The notes beneath the pieces were generated by a model. The model was given only the letters and a program-made list of their open reading frames with translations, did no database searches and was not told the DNA's origin. Positions 43,038-53,613 of a stretch of 64,000 nucleotides of DNA are shown here, piece after piece (positions within the stretch are counted from its first letter, which is position 1; each line of letters opens with the position of its first letter). Source of the DNA: Pseudomonas sp. DTU12.3 (GTDB lineage: Bacteria; Pseudomonadota; Gammaproteobacteria; Pseudomonadales; Pseudomonadaceae); contig NZ_CP027218.1 in assembly GCF_004124275.1 (NCBI RefSeq), forward strand, positions 4,981,001 to 5,045,000, read 5' to 3'. The position numbers and the translations under genes were made by a program.

Positions 43038-44098
43038 AAGGCTAGATCCTCAGGTGTGAATGTCATCTTGAATGAACGATAGGGAGCGAAATCAGCTGGC
43101 TTCAAACCCTGCATTTCGGTCAATCGACCAATGTTTTTTACTGCCGCGACCGCAGAACTGTCGAAAGGCACGTCACCGCTGGAATGAGCCACCGAAACAC
43201 CGGAGATCGTTCCGTCAGGCAGCATGTTGATCTGCAGGATCACCTTCATGCCCTTGCGGGCCGATGGCGGCTGCGCCCAACCTTCCGATGCCCGTGAACG
43301 AATCAGATCATCGAAGTTACCTGCGGTTTCATCACCCACTTCATCCGCCAGAGCCTGCTGACGCTCGGTCTTGTCGGAAAGCAAATCGGCCAGTGCCTGC
43401 GCCTTCTTCTCTTCGACAGACTTGCGCGCTGCATCCTGCGATTTCTTCTTCGCAGCATCGGCAGCAGCTTTCTTCTTGGCGTCCTCGGCGATTTTCTTCT
43501 TCGCCTCGTCAGCCTCAGCTTTCTTCTTGGCGTCTTCGGCGGCTTTCTTCTTCGCGTCTTCGACGATTTTCTTCTTGGCTTCTTCAGCGGCCTCTTTCTT
43601 GGCCTCTTCTTTAGCCTCTTCTTCGGCTTTCTTCTTGGCTATATCAGCCAATTGTTTCTCTTCGGCCTTCTTGGCTTCGGCTTTCTTCGCGTCGTCGGCT
43701 TTTTTGGCGTCATCGGCCTTTTTCGCTTCGTCCGCTTTCTTGGCCTCATCGGCCTTCTTGGCTTCCTCGGCCTTTTGAGCCGCTTCTTCTTTCTTTTGTT
43801 CCGCAGCTTTCACCGCTTCCTGCTCGACCTTTTTCTGTTCCATCTGCTCGACTTCGGTCTGGCGCGCGGCGGATTTCTTCGCCTCACCCGCAATCTTCTG
43901 ATTGGTCTGGGTGGTTGCCTGACTTTTCGATTTCAGTTGGTACAGGGTCGCTTGGACAATCGGCTTGGCCGGCGGCAGCTCCGGTGTGAAGGCGAAACTG
44001 ACGAACAGCATGCCGAAGACCAGCACGTGCAAGACAATCGCCCAGACACTAGGCCAGAAGAAGCTTTCCGAGGCGGACGGCTCTCTCTGTTGCTGCAT
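43034..44098 (-). CDS. tolA: Tol-Pal system protein TolA
   Basis: 354-residue inner-membrane protein spanning the periplasm. One membrane helix lies about 14-36 (VWAIVLHVLVFGMLFVSFAF). A very long Ala/Lys/Glu-rich helix follows (about 65-240, repeats such as KKADEAKKADDAKKA). The C-terminal domain (about 255-354) is the TonB-like domain that touches TolB/Pal. The helix is unusually Lys/Ala-repetitive, and the repeats could expand or contract by slippage. Its ATG shares one base with the tolR stop. Confidence 0.95.
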   Translation of the reverse strand: MQQQREPSASESFFWPSVWAIVLHVLVFGMLFVSFAFTPELPPAKPIVQATLYQLKSKSQATTQTNQKIAGEAKKSAARQTEVEQMEQKKVEQEAVKAAEQKKEEAAQKAEEAKKADEAKKADEAKKADDAKKADDAKKAEAKKAEEKQLADIAKKKAEEEAKEEAKKEAAEEAKKKIVEDAKKKAAEDAKKKAEADEAKKKIAEDAKKKAAADAAKKKSQDAARKSVEEKKAQALADLLSDKTERQQALADEVGDETAGNFDDLIRSRASEGWAQPPSARKGMKVILQINMLPDGTISGVSVAHSSGDVPFDSSAVAAVKNIGRLTEMQGLKPADFAPYRSFKMTFTPEDLAL

Positions 44099-44559
44099 CA
44101 GGGGGCCTCGGTGATCAGACCAACGTTACCGACGCCGGCTTTCTGCAACCCGCCCATGGCGCCCATGACCGAACCGTAGTCGACGGTCTTGTCACCACGG
44201 ATAAAGACCTGGGTACGCTTGCCGCCTTCGGTGCCGGCGCGAATGATCTTGGTCACCGCATCCGTCATCTGTGGCAGGGTCATGGCCCTGTCCTGTTGCT
44301 TCTCGGTGTCGACTTCGCTGCCAAGGTTCCAGTAATAGGTCTTGTCAGCCTTGATCGAAATGGTCAGGACCTGGGTGTTGTTGTCCTGCGGCAAGGCTTC
44401 GCTGGAAACCTTGGGCAGATCAACTTTCACGCCCTGATTGAGCATCGGCGCGGTCACCATGAAAATGACCAGCAGTACCAGCATCACGTCGATGTAAGGC
44501 ACTACGTTCATTTCGGCGACCGGCTTGCGCTTTTTGCGAGCTCGAGCGATTAAAGCCAT
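44098..44559 (-). CDS. tolR: Tol-Pal system protein TolR
   Basis: 153-residue ExbD-family inner-membrane protein. The N-terminal KRKPVAEMNVVPYIDVMLVLLVIFMVTAP contains the membrane helix with the conserved proton-path Asp (YIDVML). The periplasmic domain binds peptidoglycan. It forms the proton-driven motor with TolQ. 14 bp separates it from tolQ. Confidence 0.96.
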   Translation of the reverse strand: MALIARARKKRKPVAEMNVVPYIDVMLVLLVIFMVTAPMLNQGVKVDLPKVSSEALPQDNNTQVLTISIKADKTYYWNLGSEVDTEKQQDRAMTLPQMTDAVTKIIRAGTEGGKRTQVFIRGDKTVDYGSVMGAMGGLQKAGVGNVGLITEAP

Positions 44560-44573
44560 TGGAAAATACCTGC

Positions 44574-45269
44574 TTATTCTTCGCTGGTGTGCACTTTGCG
44601 GTGCAGGATCGCCTGGAATTCATCGGCGAAGGTGTAGTAGCGGCTCAGCAAGGTTTCGCTGCGAGCGGCGAAACGGTTGTAAGCGATTACTGCAGGGATT
44701 GCAGCGAACAGGCCGATCGCGGTGGCGATCAGGGCTTCGGCGATACCCGGGGCGACAGTGGCCAGGGTCGCTTGCTGGGCGCTGGCCAGACCGCGGAAAG
44801 AGTTCATGATGCCCCACACGGTACCGAACAGACCGATGTACGGGCTGACCGAACCGACAGTGGCGAGGAACGGCAGGCTCTGCTCCAGTTTCTCTTCTTC
44901 GCGCGAGATGGCTACGCGCATGGCCCGGGCCACACCTTCCATCACCGCCTCAGGATCGACGCCTGGCTGCTGACGCAGACGCGAGAATTCCTTGAAACCG
45001 GCACGGAAGATTTGCTCCACGCCCGAATCCGGGTCCGGGTTGCTGCCCGCCTGACGGTACAACTTGGACAGGTCGATACCCGACCAGAAGCGCTCTTCGA
45101 AGCTCTCCAGGGCGCGTCGACCGGCACGCAGCAGATTGCTGCGCTGAAAGATCATGATCCATGAGGTCACCGATGCGGCCACCAGGGTCAACATTACCAA
45201 CTGCACCACGATGCTGGCATTGCTGACCAGGCTCCACATGGAGGAATGGTCGACGACGTTAGCTTCCAC
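44574..45269 (-). CDS. tolQ: Tol-Pal system protein TolQ
   Basis: 231-residue ExbB-family motor subunit with three membrane helices (about 15-38, 138-158, 172-195). The conserved VGSVSPYIGLFGTVWGIMNSF and EALIATAIGLFAAIPAV segments are present. The start is GTG 45269, overlapping ybgC by 11 bp, so translation is coupled. Confidence 0.96.
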   Translation of the reverse strand: MEANVVDHSSMWSLVSNASIVVQLVMLTLVAASVTSWIMIFQRSNLLRAGRRALESFEERFWSGIDLSKLYRQAGSNPDPDSGVEQIFRAGFKEFSRLRQQPGVDPEAVMEGVARAMRVAISREEEKLEQSLPFLATVGSVSPYIGLFGTVWGIMNSFRGLASAQQATLATVAPGIAEALIATAIGLFAAIPAVIAYNRFAARSETLLSRYYTFADEFQAILHRKVHTSEE

Positions 45270-45726
45270 GCTTTATCTCCTGCTTTGAGTGTGTACCCGG
45301 GCCGACCGCGTCGGCGAAGGCCGCACGCAAGTCTTCGGGAAGGGCCCGGGGTTTCAAACTGTCAGTGCGCACACAGGCCACCAAAAACTGCCCTTCACAG
45401 AGCAGCACATTATCCGTAGCCCGCCTGACCTGCTGTTTAAAGCGCAGGCTGGCACGGTTCAATTCGATTACTTCAGCGCTTACCAGCAGTTCGTCGTCCA
45501 GTCGCGCCGGCGCGTGATAGCGCGCTTCGCTGGAATGCACGACGAACAACAGGTCCTCCCCAGCAAGCTGCGATTGGGCAAAGCCCAGTTCGCGGAGCCG
45601 CTCGGTTCGAGCCCGTTCCATAAACTTGAGGTAATTAACGTAATACACGATGCCGCCCGCATCGGTGTCCTCGTAATAAACGCGACAACGATGTGCGAAC
45701 GGCTCAAGCCCGTTTTGCGCGCGCAT
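45259..45726 (-). CDS. ybgC: Acyl-CoA thioesterase YbgC
   Basis: 155-residue hot-dog fold thioesterase. The catalytic motif is YYEDTDAGGIVYYVNYLKFMERART near residue 17, with the conserved aspartate. It is the usual first gene of tol-pal operons; members act on short acyl-CoA or acyl-ACP and may link phospholipid metabolism to the envelope. Confidence 0.94.
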   Translation of the reverse strand: MRAQNGLEPFAHRCRVYYEDTDAGGIVYYVNYLKFMERARTERLRELGFAQSQLAGEDLLFVVHSSEARYHAPARLDDELLVSAEVIELNRASLRFKQQVRRATDNVLLCEGQFLVACVRTDSLKPRALPEDLRAAFADAVGPGTHSKQEIKRGS

Positions 45727-45853
45727 ACTCTAGTGCTTACTCCTCAGGTTGCCAATCCGGCCAGGCAACTGTTTTTCATGGTTTCAGGGCTTTACTGCAA
45801 AAGTACCGTCGTCTGACAGTACAAACCCTGAATAAATCGACAACAAATGTGTA

Positions 45854-46915
45854 TTAATCGTCCACGGCATCGAGAAACTCGTCTACCACGGGCATCTCGC
45901 CCATTCGTGACGGAATGTTTAATCCGAAATGCAGGTAGGCATGTCGCGTCACCACCCTGCCCCGTGGCGTGCGCATGATGTAACCCTGCTGAATCAGGTA
46001 CGGTTCCAGCACGTCTTCAATGGTGTGACGCTCTTCGCTGATCGCCGCCGCCAGGCTGTCGATACCGACCGGCCCGCCGTCAAACTTTTCGATCATGGTC
46101 AACAGCAAACGCCGGTCCTGGTGATCAAAGCCGTGCTCATCGACATCGAGCAGGTTCAACGCCAGATCCGCCACCGCTTTGGTGATATGCCCCTTGGCGC
46201 GGACTTCGGCGAAATCGCGCACCCGCCGCAACAGACGGTTGGCGATCCGCGGCGTACCCCGGGCACGTCGGGCGATTTCGAAAGAACCTTCAGGATCCAG
46301 CGGCAGACCGAGAATCGCTGCCGAACGACTGACAATCGTCGCCAGATCGGCCGTGCTGTAGAACTCAAGACGCTGGACGATACCGAAGCGGTCACGCAAC
46401 GGATTAGTCAGCATGCCGGCGCGAGTGGTCGCACCAACAAGGGTAAACGGCGGCAGATCAAGCTTGATCGAGCGCGCTGCCGGCCCTTCGCCGATCATGA
46501 TGTCGAGCTGGAAATCTTCCATCGCCGGGTACAGTACTTCTTCAACGATCGGCGACAGACGATGGATTTCGTCGATGAACAGCACATCGTGCGGTTCAAG
46601 ATTGGTCAGCAATGCGGCCAGGTCACCCGGACGTTCAAGCACCGGGCCCGAGGTGCTTTTGATCGACACGCCCATTTCCTGGGCGATGATGTTCGCCAAG
46701 GTGGTTTTACCCAACCCCGGCGGGCCGAAGATCAGCGTGTGATCGAGGGATTCATTGCGACCACGGGCGGCCTGGATGAACAGCTCCATCTGCTCGCGCA
46801 CGGTCGGCTGGCCAATGTAGTCAGCCAGACTGACCGGACGGATGGCCCGGTCCTGGACTTCTTCGCGTTCGCGCGGGACGTGCGCGGCGGCGATCAGACG
46901 ATCAGCTTCAATCAC
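45854..46915 (-). CDS. ruvB: Holliday junction branch migration helicase RuvB
   Basis: 353-residue AAA+ motor of the RuvABC resolvasome. Walker A is FGPPGLGKTTLANI, Walker B is LFIDEIHRLS, sensor 1 is GATTRAG, and the C-terminal winged helix contains RTPRGRVVTRHAYLH. The start is GTG 46915, immediately after the ruvA stop (no gap), with AAGGGA upstream. Co-transcribed with ruvA and probably ruvC. Confidence 0.97.
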   Translation of the reverse strand: MIEADRLIAAAHVPREREEVQDRAIRPVSLADYIGQPTVREQMELFIQAARGRNESLDHTLIFGPPGLGKTTLANIIAQEMGVSIKSTSGPVLERPGDLAALLTNLEPHDVLFIDEIHRLSPIVEEVLYPAMEDFQLDIMIGEGPAARSIKLDLPPFTLVGATTRAGMLTNPLRDRFGIVQRLEFYSTADLATIVSRSAAILGLPLDPEGSFEIARRARGTPRIANRLLRRVRDFAEVRAKGHITKAVADLALNLLDVDEHGFDHQDRRLLLTMIEKFDGGPVGIDSLAAAISEERHTIEDVLEPYLIQQGYIMRTPRGRVVTRHAYLHFGLNIPSRMGEMPVVDEFLDAVDD

Positions 46916-47524
46916 TTAAATCATTCCCTTCAGGGCGCGGCGGATCAGGTCTTCACTGCTCAAATTCTTGTCCTTGATGGCGGTAATCGCCTTGCTCGCT
47001 TCCTGCGGCTTGTAGCCCAGGGAAATCAGTGCACTGACCGCATCGTTTTCAGCGGTGTTGACCGGCGCAGGGCCGTCTGGCTGATTCGGCACCAAGGCAA
47101 ACATCGCCGGCGAAGTTTCCCAGGCCTTGAATCGATCTTTCAGTTCGACCAACAGACGCTCGGCGGTTTTCTTGCCAACGCCCGGGACTTTGGTCAGGGC
47201 CGACGTGTCCTGGGATTGCACGCAACGGACCAGTTCGTCGACTTCCAGGCTCGACATCAGTGCCAGCGCCAGTTTTGGCCCGACACCATTGAGACGGATC
47301 AACTCGCGAAAAAAGTCTCGCTCACGCTTGCCGGAAAAACCATAGAGTAATTGCGCGTCTTCGCGTACGACCAAATGGGTGTGCAGGGTCAGCGGTTCAC
47401 CGACCGACGGCAGGCGATAAAGGGTGGTCATGGGCACTTCCAGCTCATACCCGAGGCCGTTTACATCCAGAATCAGGTGCGGCGGCTGTTTCTCAGCCAA
47501 GGTGCCGCGCAAGCGTCCAATCAC
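46916..47524 (-). CDS. ruvA: Holliday junction DNA-binding protein RuvA
   Basis: 202-residue tetrameric junction-binding subunit. Domain I starts MIGRLRGTLAEKQPPHLILDVNGLGYEL. Helix-hairpin-helix motifs appear in LIRLNGVGPKLALALM and LTKVPGVGKKTAERLLVEL. The C-terminal domain that touches RuvB ends in SLGYKPQEASKAITAI. Confidence 0.97.
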   Translation of the reverse strand: MIGRLRGTLAEKQPPHLILDVNGLGYELEVPMTTLYRLPSVGEPLTLHTHLVVREDAQLLYGFSGKRERDFFRELIRLNGVGPKLALALMSSLEVDELVRCVQSQDTSALTKVPGVGKKTAERLLVELKDRFKAWETSPAMFALVPNQPDGPAPVNTAENDAVSALISLGYKPQEASKAITAIKDKNLSSEDLIRRALKGMI

Positions 47525-47638
47525 GTTTCAGATCCTTGAGCATTGGCCAGCCGTGGGCTGGCGACTATCAGAGCGAAGGACTCGGGCCGACAACACAGGC
47601 GCGCAAGTCCACACTCCGCAAATTTGATGCTGATGCTA

Positions 47639-48166
47639 TCAGAGACGCAGGCGCCCGCCACGACTGCGTGCCGTTCCCAAACCGTGCGGCAGCAGACTCG
47701 AGCGGGTATGCGCATGGCAAATGGCGATGGCCAGGGCATCCGAGGCATCGATTTGCGGTTTGGCGGTCAGTTTGAGCATGTGCATGACCATCATCTGCAC
47801 CTGCTCTTTATTGGCGGCGCCAGTGCCGACCACGGCCTGTTTGACCTGAGTGGCCGTGTACTCGGCGATCTCGAGGCATTCTTCGGCACCGGCGACAATC
47901 GCTGCGCCGCGGGCCTGGCCGAGCTTGAGCGCCGAATCGGCGTTTTTCGCCATGAACACTTTTTCGATGCCCATGGTCACCGGGCCATAAGTCTGGATGA
48001 TCTCGCGTACGCCGCGATAGACGATTTGCAGACGCTCGTGCAGCTCGCCGGCGCCGGTGCGGATACAGCCCGAGGCCACATAGATGCAGCCACCACGCCC
48101 GGTATCACGAACAATGCCGTAACCGGTAATGCGCGAACCGGGGTCGATACCAAGAATTAAAGTCAT
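47639..48166 (-). CDS. ruvC: Holliday junction resolvase RuvC
   Basis: 175-residue endonuclease cutting Holliday junctions. The first catalytic Asp lies in LILGIDPGSRITGYGI, and the others in GIEKVFMAKNADSALKLG and IDASDALAIAICHAH. ATG 48166 is the family start; the frame is open upstream through repeat DNA only. 114 bp before ruvA, same strand. Confidence 0.96.
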   Translation of the reverse strand: MTLILGIDPGSRITGYGIVRDTGRGGCIYVASGCIRTGAGELHERLQIVYRGVREIIQTYGPVTMGIEKVFMAKNADSALKLGQARGAAIVAGAEECLEIAEYTATQVKQAVVGTGAANKEQVQMMVMHMLKLTAKPQIDASDALAIAICHAHTRSSLLPHGLGTARSRGGRLRL

Positions 48167-48217
48167 AACGCCTGCGGTTTTGAATAAACACGATTTACAT
48201 AACAACGAAAAACAATT

Positions 48218-48305
48218 GTGGGAGCGGGCTTGCTCGCGAAAGCGGTGTGTCATTCAGCATTGATGTTTGCTGATACGCCGCCTTCGCGAGCAAGCCCGCT
48301 CCCAC
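48218..48305. repeat. REP-type inverted pair, family A
   Basis: Inverted pair between yebC and ruvC, on the same transcriptional direction, so it may partly separate them. Confidence 0.85.
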
Positions 48306-48323
48306 ATTGAATCGTAGCCGTTC

Positions 48324-49070
48324 TTAACCGAGCTGAGCGGCCACGTCTTCCGGAATGTCCGCATTGGAATAGACGTTCTGCACATCATCCAGGTCCTCGA
48401 GCATATCGATCAGCTTGAGGACTTTCTCCGCACCTTCCAGATCCAGCTCGGCGCTGGTGGTCGGCTGCATGACGATTTCCGCGTCATCACCCTTGAAACC
48501 AGCGGCCTCCAGCGCATTACGCACCGCATAGAAGCTGGTGAACGAGGTGAACACGTCGATCGAGCCGTCTTCGTGAGTGACCACGTCATCGGCATCGGCT
48601 TCCAGCGCCGCTTCGGTCAGTGCGTCTTCATCGACGCCCGGCGCGAAGCTGATCTGGCCCTTGCGTTCGAACAGGTACGCCACAGAACCGTCGGTGCCGA
48701 GGTTGCCGCCGCACTTGCTGAACGCATGGCGCACGGCTGCGGCGGTACGGTTGCGGTTATCGGTCATGCACTCGACCATCACCGCCACACCGCCCGGGCC
48801 GTAACCTTCGTAGGTCAGTTCTTCAACGTTGTCCGCTTCGGTGGCACCGGCGCCGCGCGCAACGGCACGGTCGATGATGTCGCGGCTCATGTTCGCGCTC
48901 AGCGCCTTGTCCAGGGCCAGGCGCAGACGCGGGTTGGAACCCGGATCACCGCCACCCTGACGGGCCGCAACGGTCAGCTCACGGATCCACTTGGTGAAGA
49001 TCTTGCCCCTCTTGGCATCCTGACGTTCTTTGCGGTGCTTGATGTTCGCCCACTTGGAATGACCTGCCAT
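48324..49070 (-). CDS. yebC: YebC/PmpR family transcriptional or translational regulator
   Basis: 248-residue YebC-type protein, starting MAGHSKWANIKHRKERQDAKRGKIF, the family signature. In P. aeruginosa the orthologue PmpR is reported to repress the quinolone signal regulator; other YebC proteins ease ribosome stalling at proline stretches. Both are possible. Genomic link to ruvC is common in bacteria. Confidence 0.94.
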   Translation of the reverse strand: MAGHSKWANIKHRKERQDAKRGKIFTKWIRELTVAARQGGGDPGSNPRLRLALDKALSANMSRDIIDRAVARGAGATEADNVEELTYEGYGPGGVAVMVECMTDNRNRTAAAVRHAFSKCGGNLGTDGSVAYLFERKGQISFAPGVDEDALTEAALEADADDVVTHEDGSIDVFTSFTSFYAVRNALEAAGFKGDDAEIVMQPTTSAELDLEGAEKVLKLIDMLEDLDDVQNVYSNADIPEDVAAQLG

Positions 49071-49161
49071 AACTCGCTCCGAATTCTCTTTGAAACGTTG
49101 CCCGCCCTGCTCATGCAGCGGCCAGCAAACAAAAAAATCTCGACCTGCTCTCTATAGATAG

Positions 49162-49190
49162 AAAAAAGGCGCATCCGAAGATGCGCCTTC
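49162..49190 (-). terminator. Rho-independent terminator of aspS
   Basis: Minus strand GAAGGCGCATC-TTC-GGATGCGCCTTTTTTC, between aspS and yebC. Some read-through to yebC-ruvC is possible. Confidence 0.85.
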
Positions 49191-49199
49191 AGGCCCGTC

Positions 49200-50975
<1,776 letters not shown>

Positions 50976-51074
50976 GGTAGTGGTTCGCTTCTCGTAATTC
51001 GAAATTCGGTGGAGATCCCGTTGCGTTCAAACAAAACGGAAACTCGCGCGTGTCGTTCGACCTGGGTTTGAACC

Positions 51075-51296
51075 CTAGTCAGATTTGTCGCCACCGGCCA
51101 GATTCTTCTTGGCGCCGGTCTTGAAATCAGTCTCGTACCAACCACCGCCACTGAGGCGAAAGCCGGGCATGGACAGCTGTTTCTTGAGCTCTGGTGCCTG
51201 GCAGGCAGGGCAGTCGACCAGCGGTGCCTCGCTGATCTTTTGAATGGCTTCCAACTGATGACCACAGGAAGCGCATTGGTAATCGTACATCGGCAT
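51075..51296 (-). CDS. FmdB-family zinc ribbon protein
   Basis: 73-residue protein. The zinc ribbon is formed by CASCGHQLEAIQ and DCPACQAPEL (two Cys-x2-Cys pairs). The N-terminal MPMYDYQC and C-terminal GGGWYETDFK are typical of the FmdB/CxxC_CXXC_SSSS family. Function poorly known, sometimes described as a regulatory protein. It lies 99 bp upstream of aspS, in the same direction. Confidence 0.88.
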   Translation of the reverse strand: MPMYDYQCASCGHQLEAIQKISEAPLVDCPACQAPELKKQLSMPGFRLSGGGWYETDFKTGAKKNLAGGDKSD

Positions 51297-51425
51297 GGGT
51301 GTGTCTCGGCGATCAGATTGCCACCGCGCGCAGGGCTTTGCGGCGAAAGGGCGGGATTATATCCATTAAATGCGGCCTGTGCAGCCGGAAGACTGCACAG
51401 GCGGCAACGTCATTTCAACTGCCCG

Positions 51426-51761
51426 TCACAGCGTGATGGCCTGCGGGACTTCCTTGAGACCATTCATCACGCAGACCACCCGCACCAGACCGCTGAAGTT
51501 TTTTACCCCGCCGTGGCGCAAGTGCACTTGCCGATCCACATGGGACAGCAACGTACTGATCGAACAACCGCAATCCTCGGCCATGCGCCCGAGAATGTTC
51601 CAGTAGACCTGCTCGAGCCGCAGGCAAGTCGCAAAACCATTCAGGCGCACGGACCTGGACAACGGCTGAATCAATGCAATATCGAACTCGCTGACCAGCG
51701 GATCGACCCTTCCTTCCTGTCGCGAACCGAAGTTTTCGGTTTGCCTGTCTCCATCGACCAT
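51426..51761 (-). CDS. Ribbon-helix-helix domain protein
   Basis: 111-residue small protein. The central segment RSVRLNGFATCLRLEQVYWNILGRMAEDCGCSIS resembles RHH_4 ribbon-helix-helix proteins: a beta-strand around SVRLN, then two helices. It would act as a small DNA-binding regulator; the target is unknown. ATG 51761 has AAGGAG 11 nt upstream. The longer frame to 51836 lacks family sequence. It is flanked by FmdB and Dps genes, with no toxin or partner gene beside it. Confidence 0.68.
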   Translation of the reverse strand: MVDGDRQTENFGSRQEGRVDPLVSEFDIALIQPLSRSVRLNGFATCLRLEQVYWNILGRMAEDCGCSISTLLSHVDRQVHLRHGGVKNFSGLVRVVCVMNGLKEVPQAITL

Positions 51762-51949
51762 ATCGCTGACACTCCTTTGCCATCGCTGCTTTTTATAAAG
51801 ACAACATCCTGTGCCTTCATAAAAGCGCAGACGCAAAGTTATATCCAGATGACTAATTGCCCATCTGCGTAGGATAAGCCGACATCAAAAGTAAGACTTT
51901 GGAAGCTCGCGGGTATTGGCCTGCTATAAATACCCGCACCTGGCGCTGA

Positions 51950-52420
51950 TTACCCTTCCAGCAGCGCTCGCAGCATCCACGCGGTTTTCTCGTGCACCTG
52001 CATGCGCTGGGTCAGCAGGTCGGCGGTAGGTTCGTCACTGACTTTGTCGAGCAACGGGAAGATGCCACGCGCGGTACGCGTCACTGCTTCCTGGCCGGCA
52101 ACCAGTTGCTTGATCATGTCTTCGGCGCTCGGCACACCCTCCTCCTCCTTGATAGAAGAAAGACGTGCATAGGTCGCGTAAGCGCCCGGCGCCGGAAACC
52201 CCAGCGCCCGGATACGTTCGGCGATCAAGTCCACGGCCAGCGCCAGTTCGTTGTATTGCTCTTCGAACATCAGGTGCAGCGTACGGAACATCGGACCGGT
52301 GACATTCCAGTGGAAGTTATGGGTTTTCAGATACAGCACATAGGTGTCCGACAGCAGACGGGACAGCCCTTCGACGATGGACTTGCGATCTTCTTCACTG
52401 ATACCGATATCGATTGCCAT
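51950..52420 (-). CDS. Dps/bacterioferritin-like DNA-protection protein
   Basis: 156-residue Dps-type ferritin. The ferroxidase residues are in LKTHNFHWNVTGPMFRTLHLMFEEQYNEL (His and Glu/Asp), near residues 33-60. It stores iron and protects DNA from oxidants, as a dodecamer. The N-terminus lacks the Lys-rich DNA-binding tail of E. coli Dps, so protection may rest mainly on iron oxidation. The orthologue neighbours aspS in P. aeruginosa. Confidence 0.92.
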   Translation of the reverse strand: MAIDIGISEEDRKSIVEGLSRLLSDTYVLYLKTHNFHWNVTGPMFRTLHLMFEEQYNELALAVDLIAERIRALGFPAPGAYATYARLSSIKEEEGVPSAEDMIKQLVAGQEAVTRTARGIFPLLDKVSDEPTADLLTQRMQVHEKTAWMLRALLEG

Positions 52421-52733
52421 GTTTACCCCCTAACGGCGATTGAATTCATCCAGCAGGTGCCAACCCACTCTAGCAAGCCTGTCGCCACCCCGCAGCCCTG
52501 ATCGGCCGCCCATGCTGCGACAAAATCGCCCAGCCGGATGCCACTGGCCGGGCTGATTTGAGTAGCTGAAGGCTTTGCTGTTAAATAGGCAGTGTGTCGC
52601 CATGCCCCATTTTCCGGGGCGTCGCGCATAGGCTGATGCCGTGTACGTGCCTACCGCCTCTTATTTTTGTTCCGAAGCGAACCGTGCGCCTTCAGCTCTT
52701 CCTTGTGAGCCGTCATAACGTGAGCCAATCAAA
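52421..52733. other. Divergent intergenic region between dps and the membrane cold-shock gene
   Basis: 313 bp with no gene. It contains a small CCCCATTTTCCGGGG hairpin near 52605 and should carry both promoters. I see no recognisable operator (no clear OxyR or Fur site by eye). Confidence 0.4.
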
Positions 52734-53336
52734 ATGTTGAAAATCGTCCACCTGTTAATGGGCGCAGCGGCATTGCTGCTGTCGTTCATACCCAGCTTGA
52801 AATCTGAAGCCGTTCCCTACCTGCAACAACCCGATGCACTTTACCTGGCCTTTTTCGGCCTGCTGAACCTGGTCATCGCTCCAGTGATTCCTTACTGGAA
52901 CAAAGGCCCGCGCCAGCATCTGCAAAATCTGGTCAGCGCACTTCTGGTGCTGACTGTCGTCCTGCAAACCTTGACCCTTATCGCCCCGATGCCGGTCATC
53001 GCCGGCCAGCCAGCTGTGCTGTTCAGCCTGGTGATTGCGCTGGTTGCCGTCGTTCTGCACCTGGCTGTCAGCTTCTACAAATCGTCACCTGCCGCCGCGC
53101 CAACCAGCTATGACATGAGCAATCGCGATACCGGCACCGTCAAGTGGTTCAACACCTCCAAAGGCTTCGGCTTTATCTCCCGGGATTCCGGCGATGATAT
53201 TTTCGTGCACTTTCGCGCCATCCGTGGTGAAGGCCACCGCGTTCTGGTCGAAGGCCAGCGCGTGGAATTTTCGGTGATGAACCGGGACAAGGGCCTGCAA
53301 GCCGAGGACGTGATCGCCGCATTGCCGCGTCGCTGA
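52734..53336 (+). CDS. Membrane protein with C-terminal cold-shock domain
   Basis: 200 residues in two parts. Residues 1-116 form four hydrophobic helices (about 4-20, 36-54, 65-84, 93-114). Residues 131-198 are a complete cold-shock domain with GTVKWFNTSKGFGFISR (RNP1) and DIFVHFRAIRGEG (RNP2). The topology predicts a membrane-bound nucleic-acid binder with the domain in the cytosol if both ends are inside. Met128 is an internal in-frame ATG (53115) that could give a free 73-residue cold-shock protein, but no ribosome site precedes it. The start ATG at 52734 has only a weak upstream site. Position matches a 'cold-shock protein' gene between dps and slyX in P. aeruginosa. Confidence 0.85.
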   Translation: MLKIVHLLMGAAALLLSFIPSLKSEAVPYLQQPDALYLAFFGLLNLVIAPVIPYWNKGPRQHLQNLVSALLVLTVVLQTLTLIAPMPVIAGQPAVLFSLVIALVAVVLHLAVSFYKSSPAAAPTSYDMSNRDTGTVKWFNTSKGFGFISRDSGDDIFVHFRAIRGEGHRVLVEGQRVEFSVMNRDKGLQAEDVIAALPRR

Positions 53337-53346
53337 TCCAAGGCAT

Positions 53347-53386
53347 AAAAAAACCGCGAGCAGCCTGGCTGTTCGCGGTTTTTTTA
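53347..53386. terminator. Bidirectional terminator between the cold-shock fusion and slyX
   Basis: AAAAACCGCGA-GCAGCCTGGCTG-TTCGCGGTTTTTTT: AACCGCGA pairs with TTCGCGGTT, with A and T runs on either side, so it serves both converging genes. Confidence 0.9.
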
Positions 53387-53403
53387 CGCCTGAAGAAAAG
53401 GAC

Positions 53404-53610
53404 TCAATAGTGCGGTGGCGGCGCATCTTCCTCGAAAGAGCCGAACTGGCCGACCATTTCTTCCTGACGCTTGAGCAACGCAGCCATCTGCAATTGCAGA
53501 CGGTCGACCACTCGTTGCTGCGCTACCAGCACGTCGTTCAATGCCTGAATAGTGTCGTCCTGAAACGCCATACGGCTTTCCAGATCGTTAACGCGCTCTT
53601 CCAGGCTCAT
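53404..53610 (-). CDS. slyX: SlyX family protein
   Basis: 68-residue coiled-coil protein (LEERVNDLESRMAFQDDTIQALNDVL) ending in the family's APPPHY. Function unknown in general. It starts 3 bp after the HIT gene stop, so the two form an operon. Confidence 0.92.
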   Translation of the reverse strand: MSLEERVNDLESRMAFQDDTIQALNDVLVAQQRVVDRLQLQMAALLKRQEEMVGQFGSFEEDAPPPHY

Positions 53611-53613
53611 GCT

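Noticed and set aside
43371..43778. Open frame rich in Phe/Ala/Ser (FASSA repeats)
   Set aside because: It is the complement of the TolA lysine/alanine helix, a low-complexity artefact.
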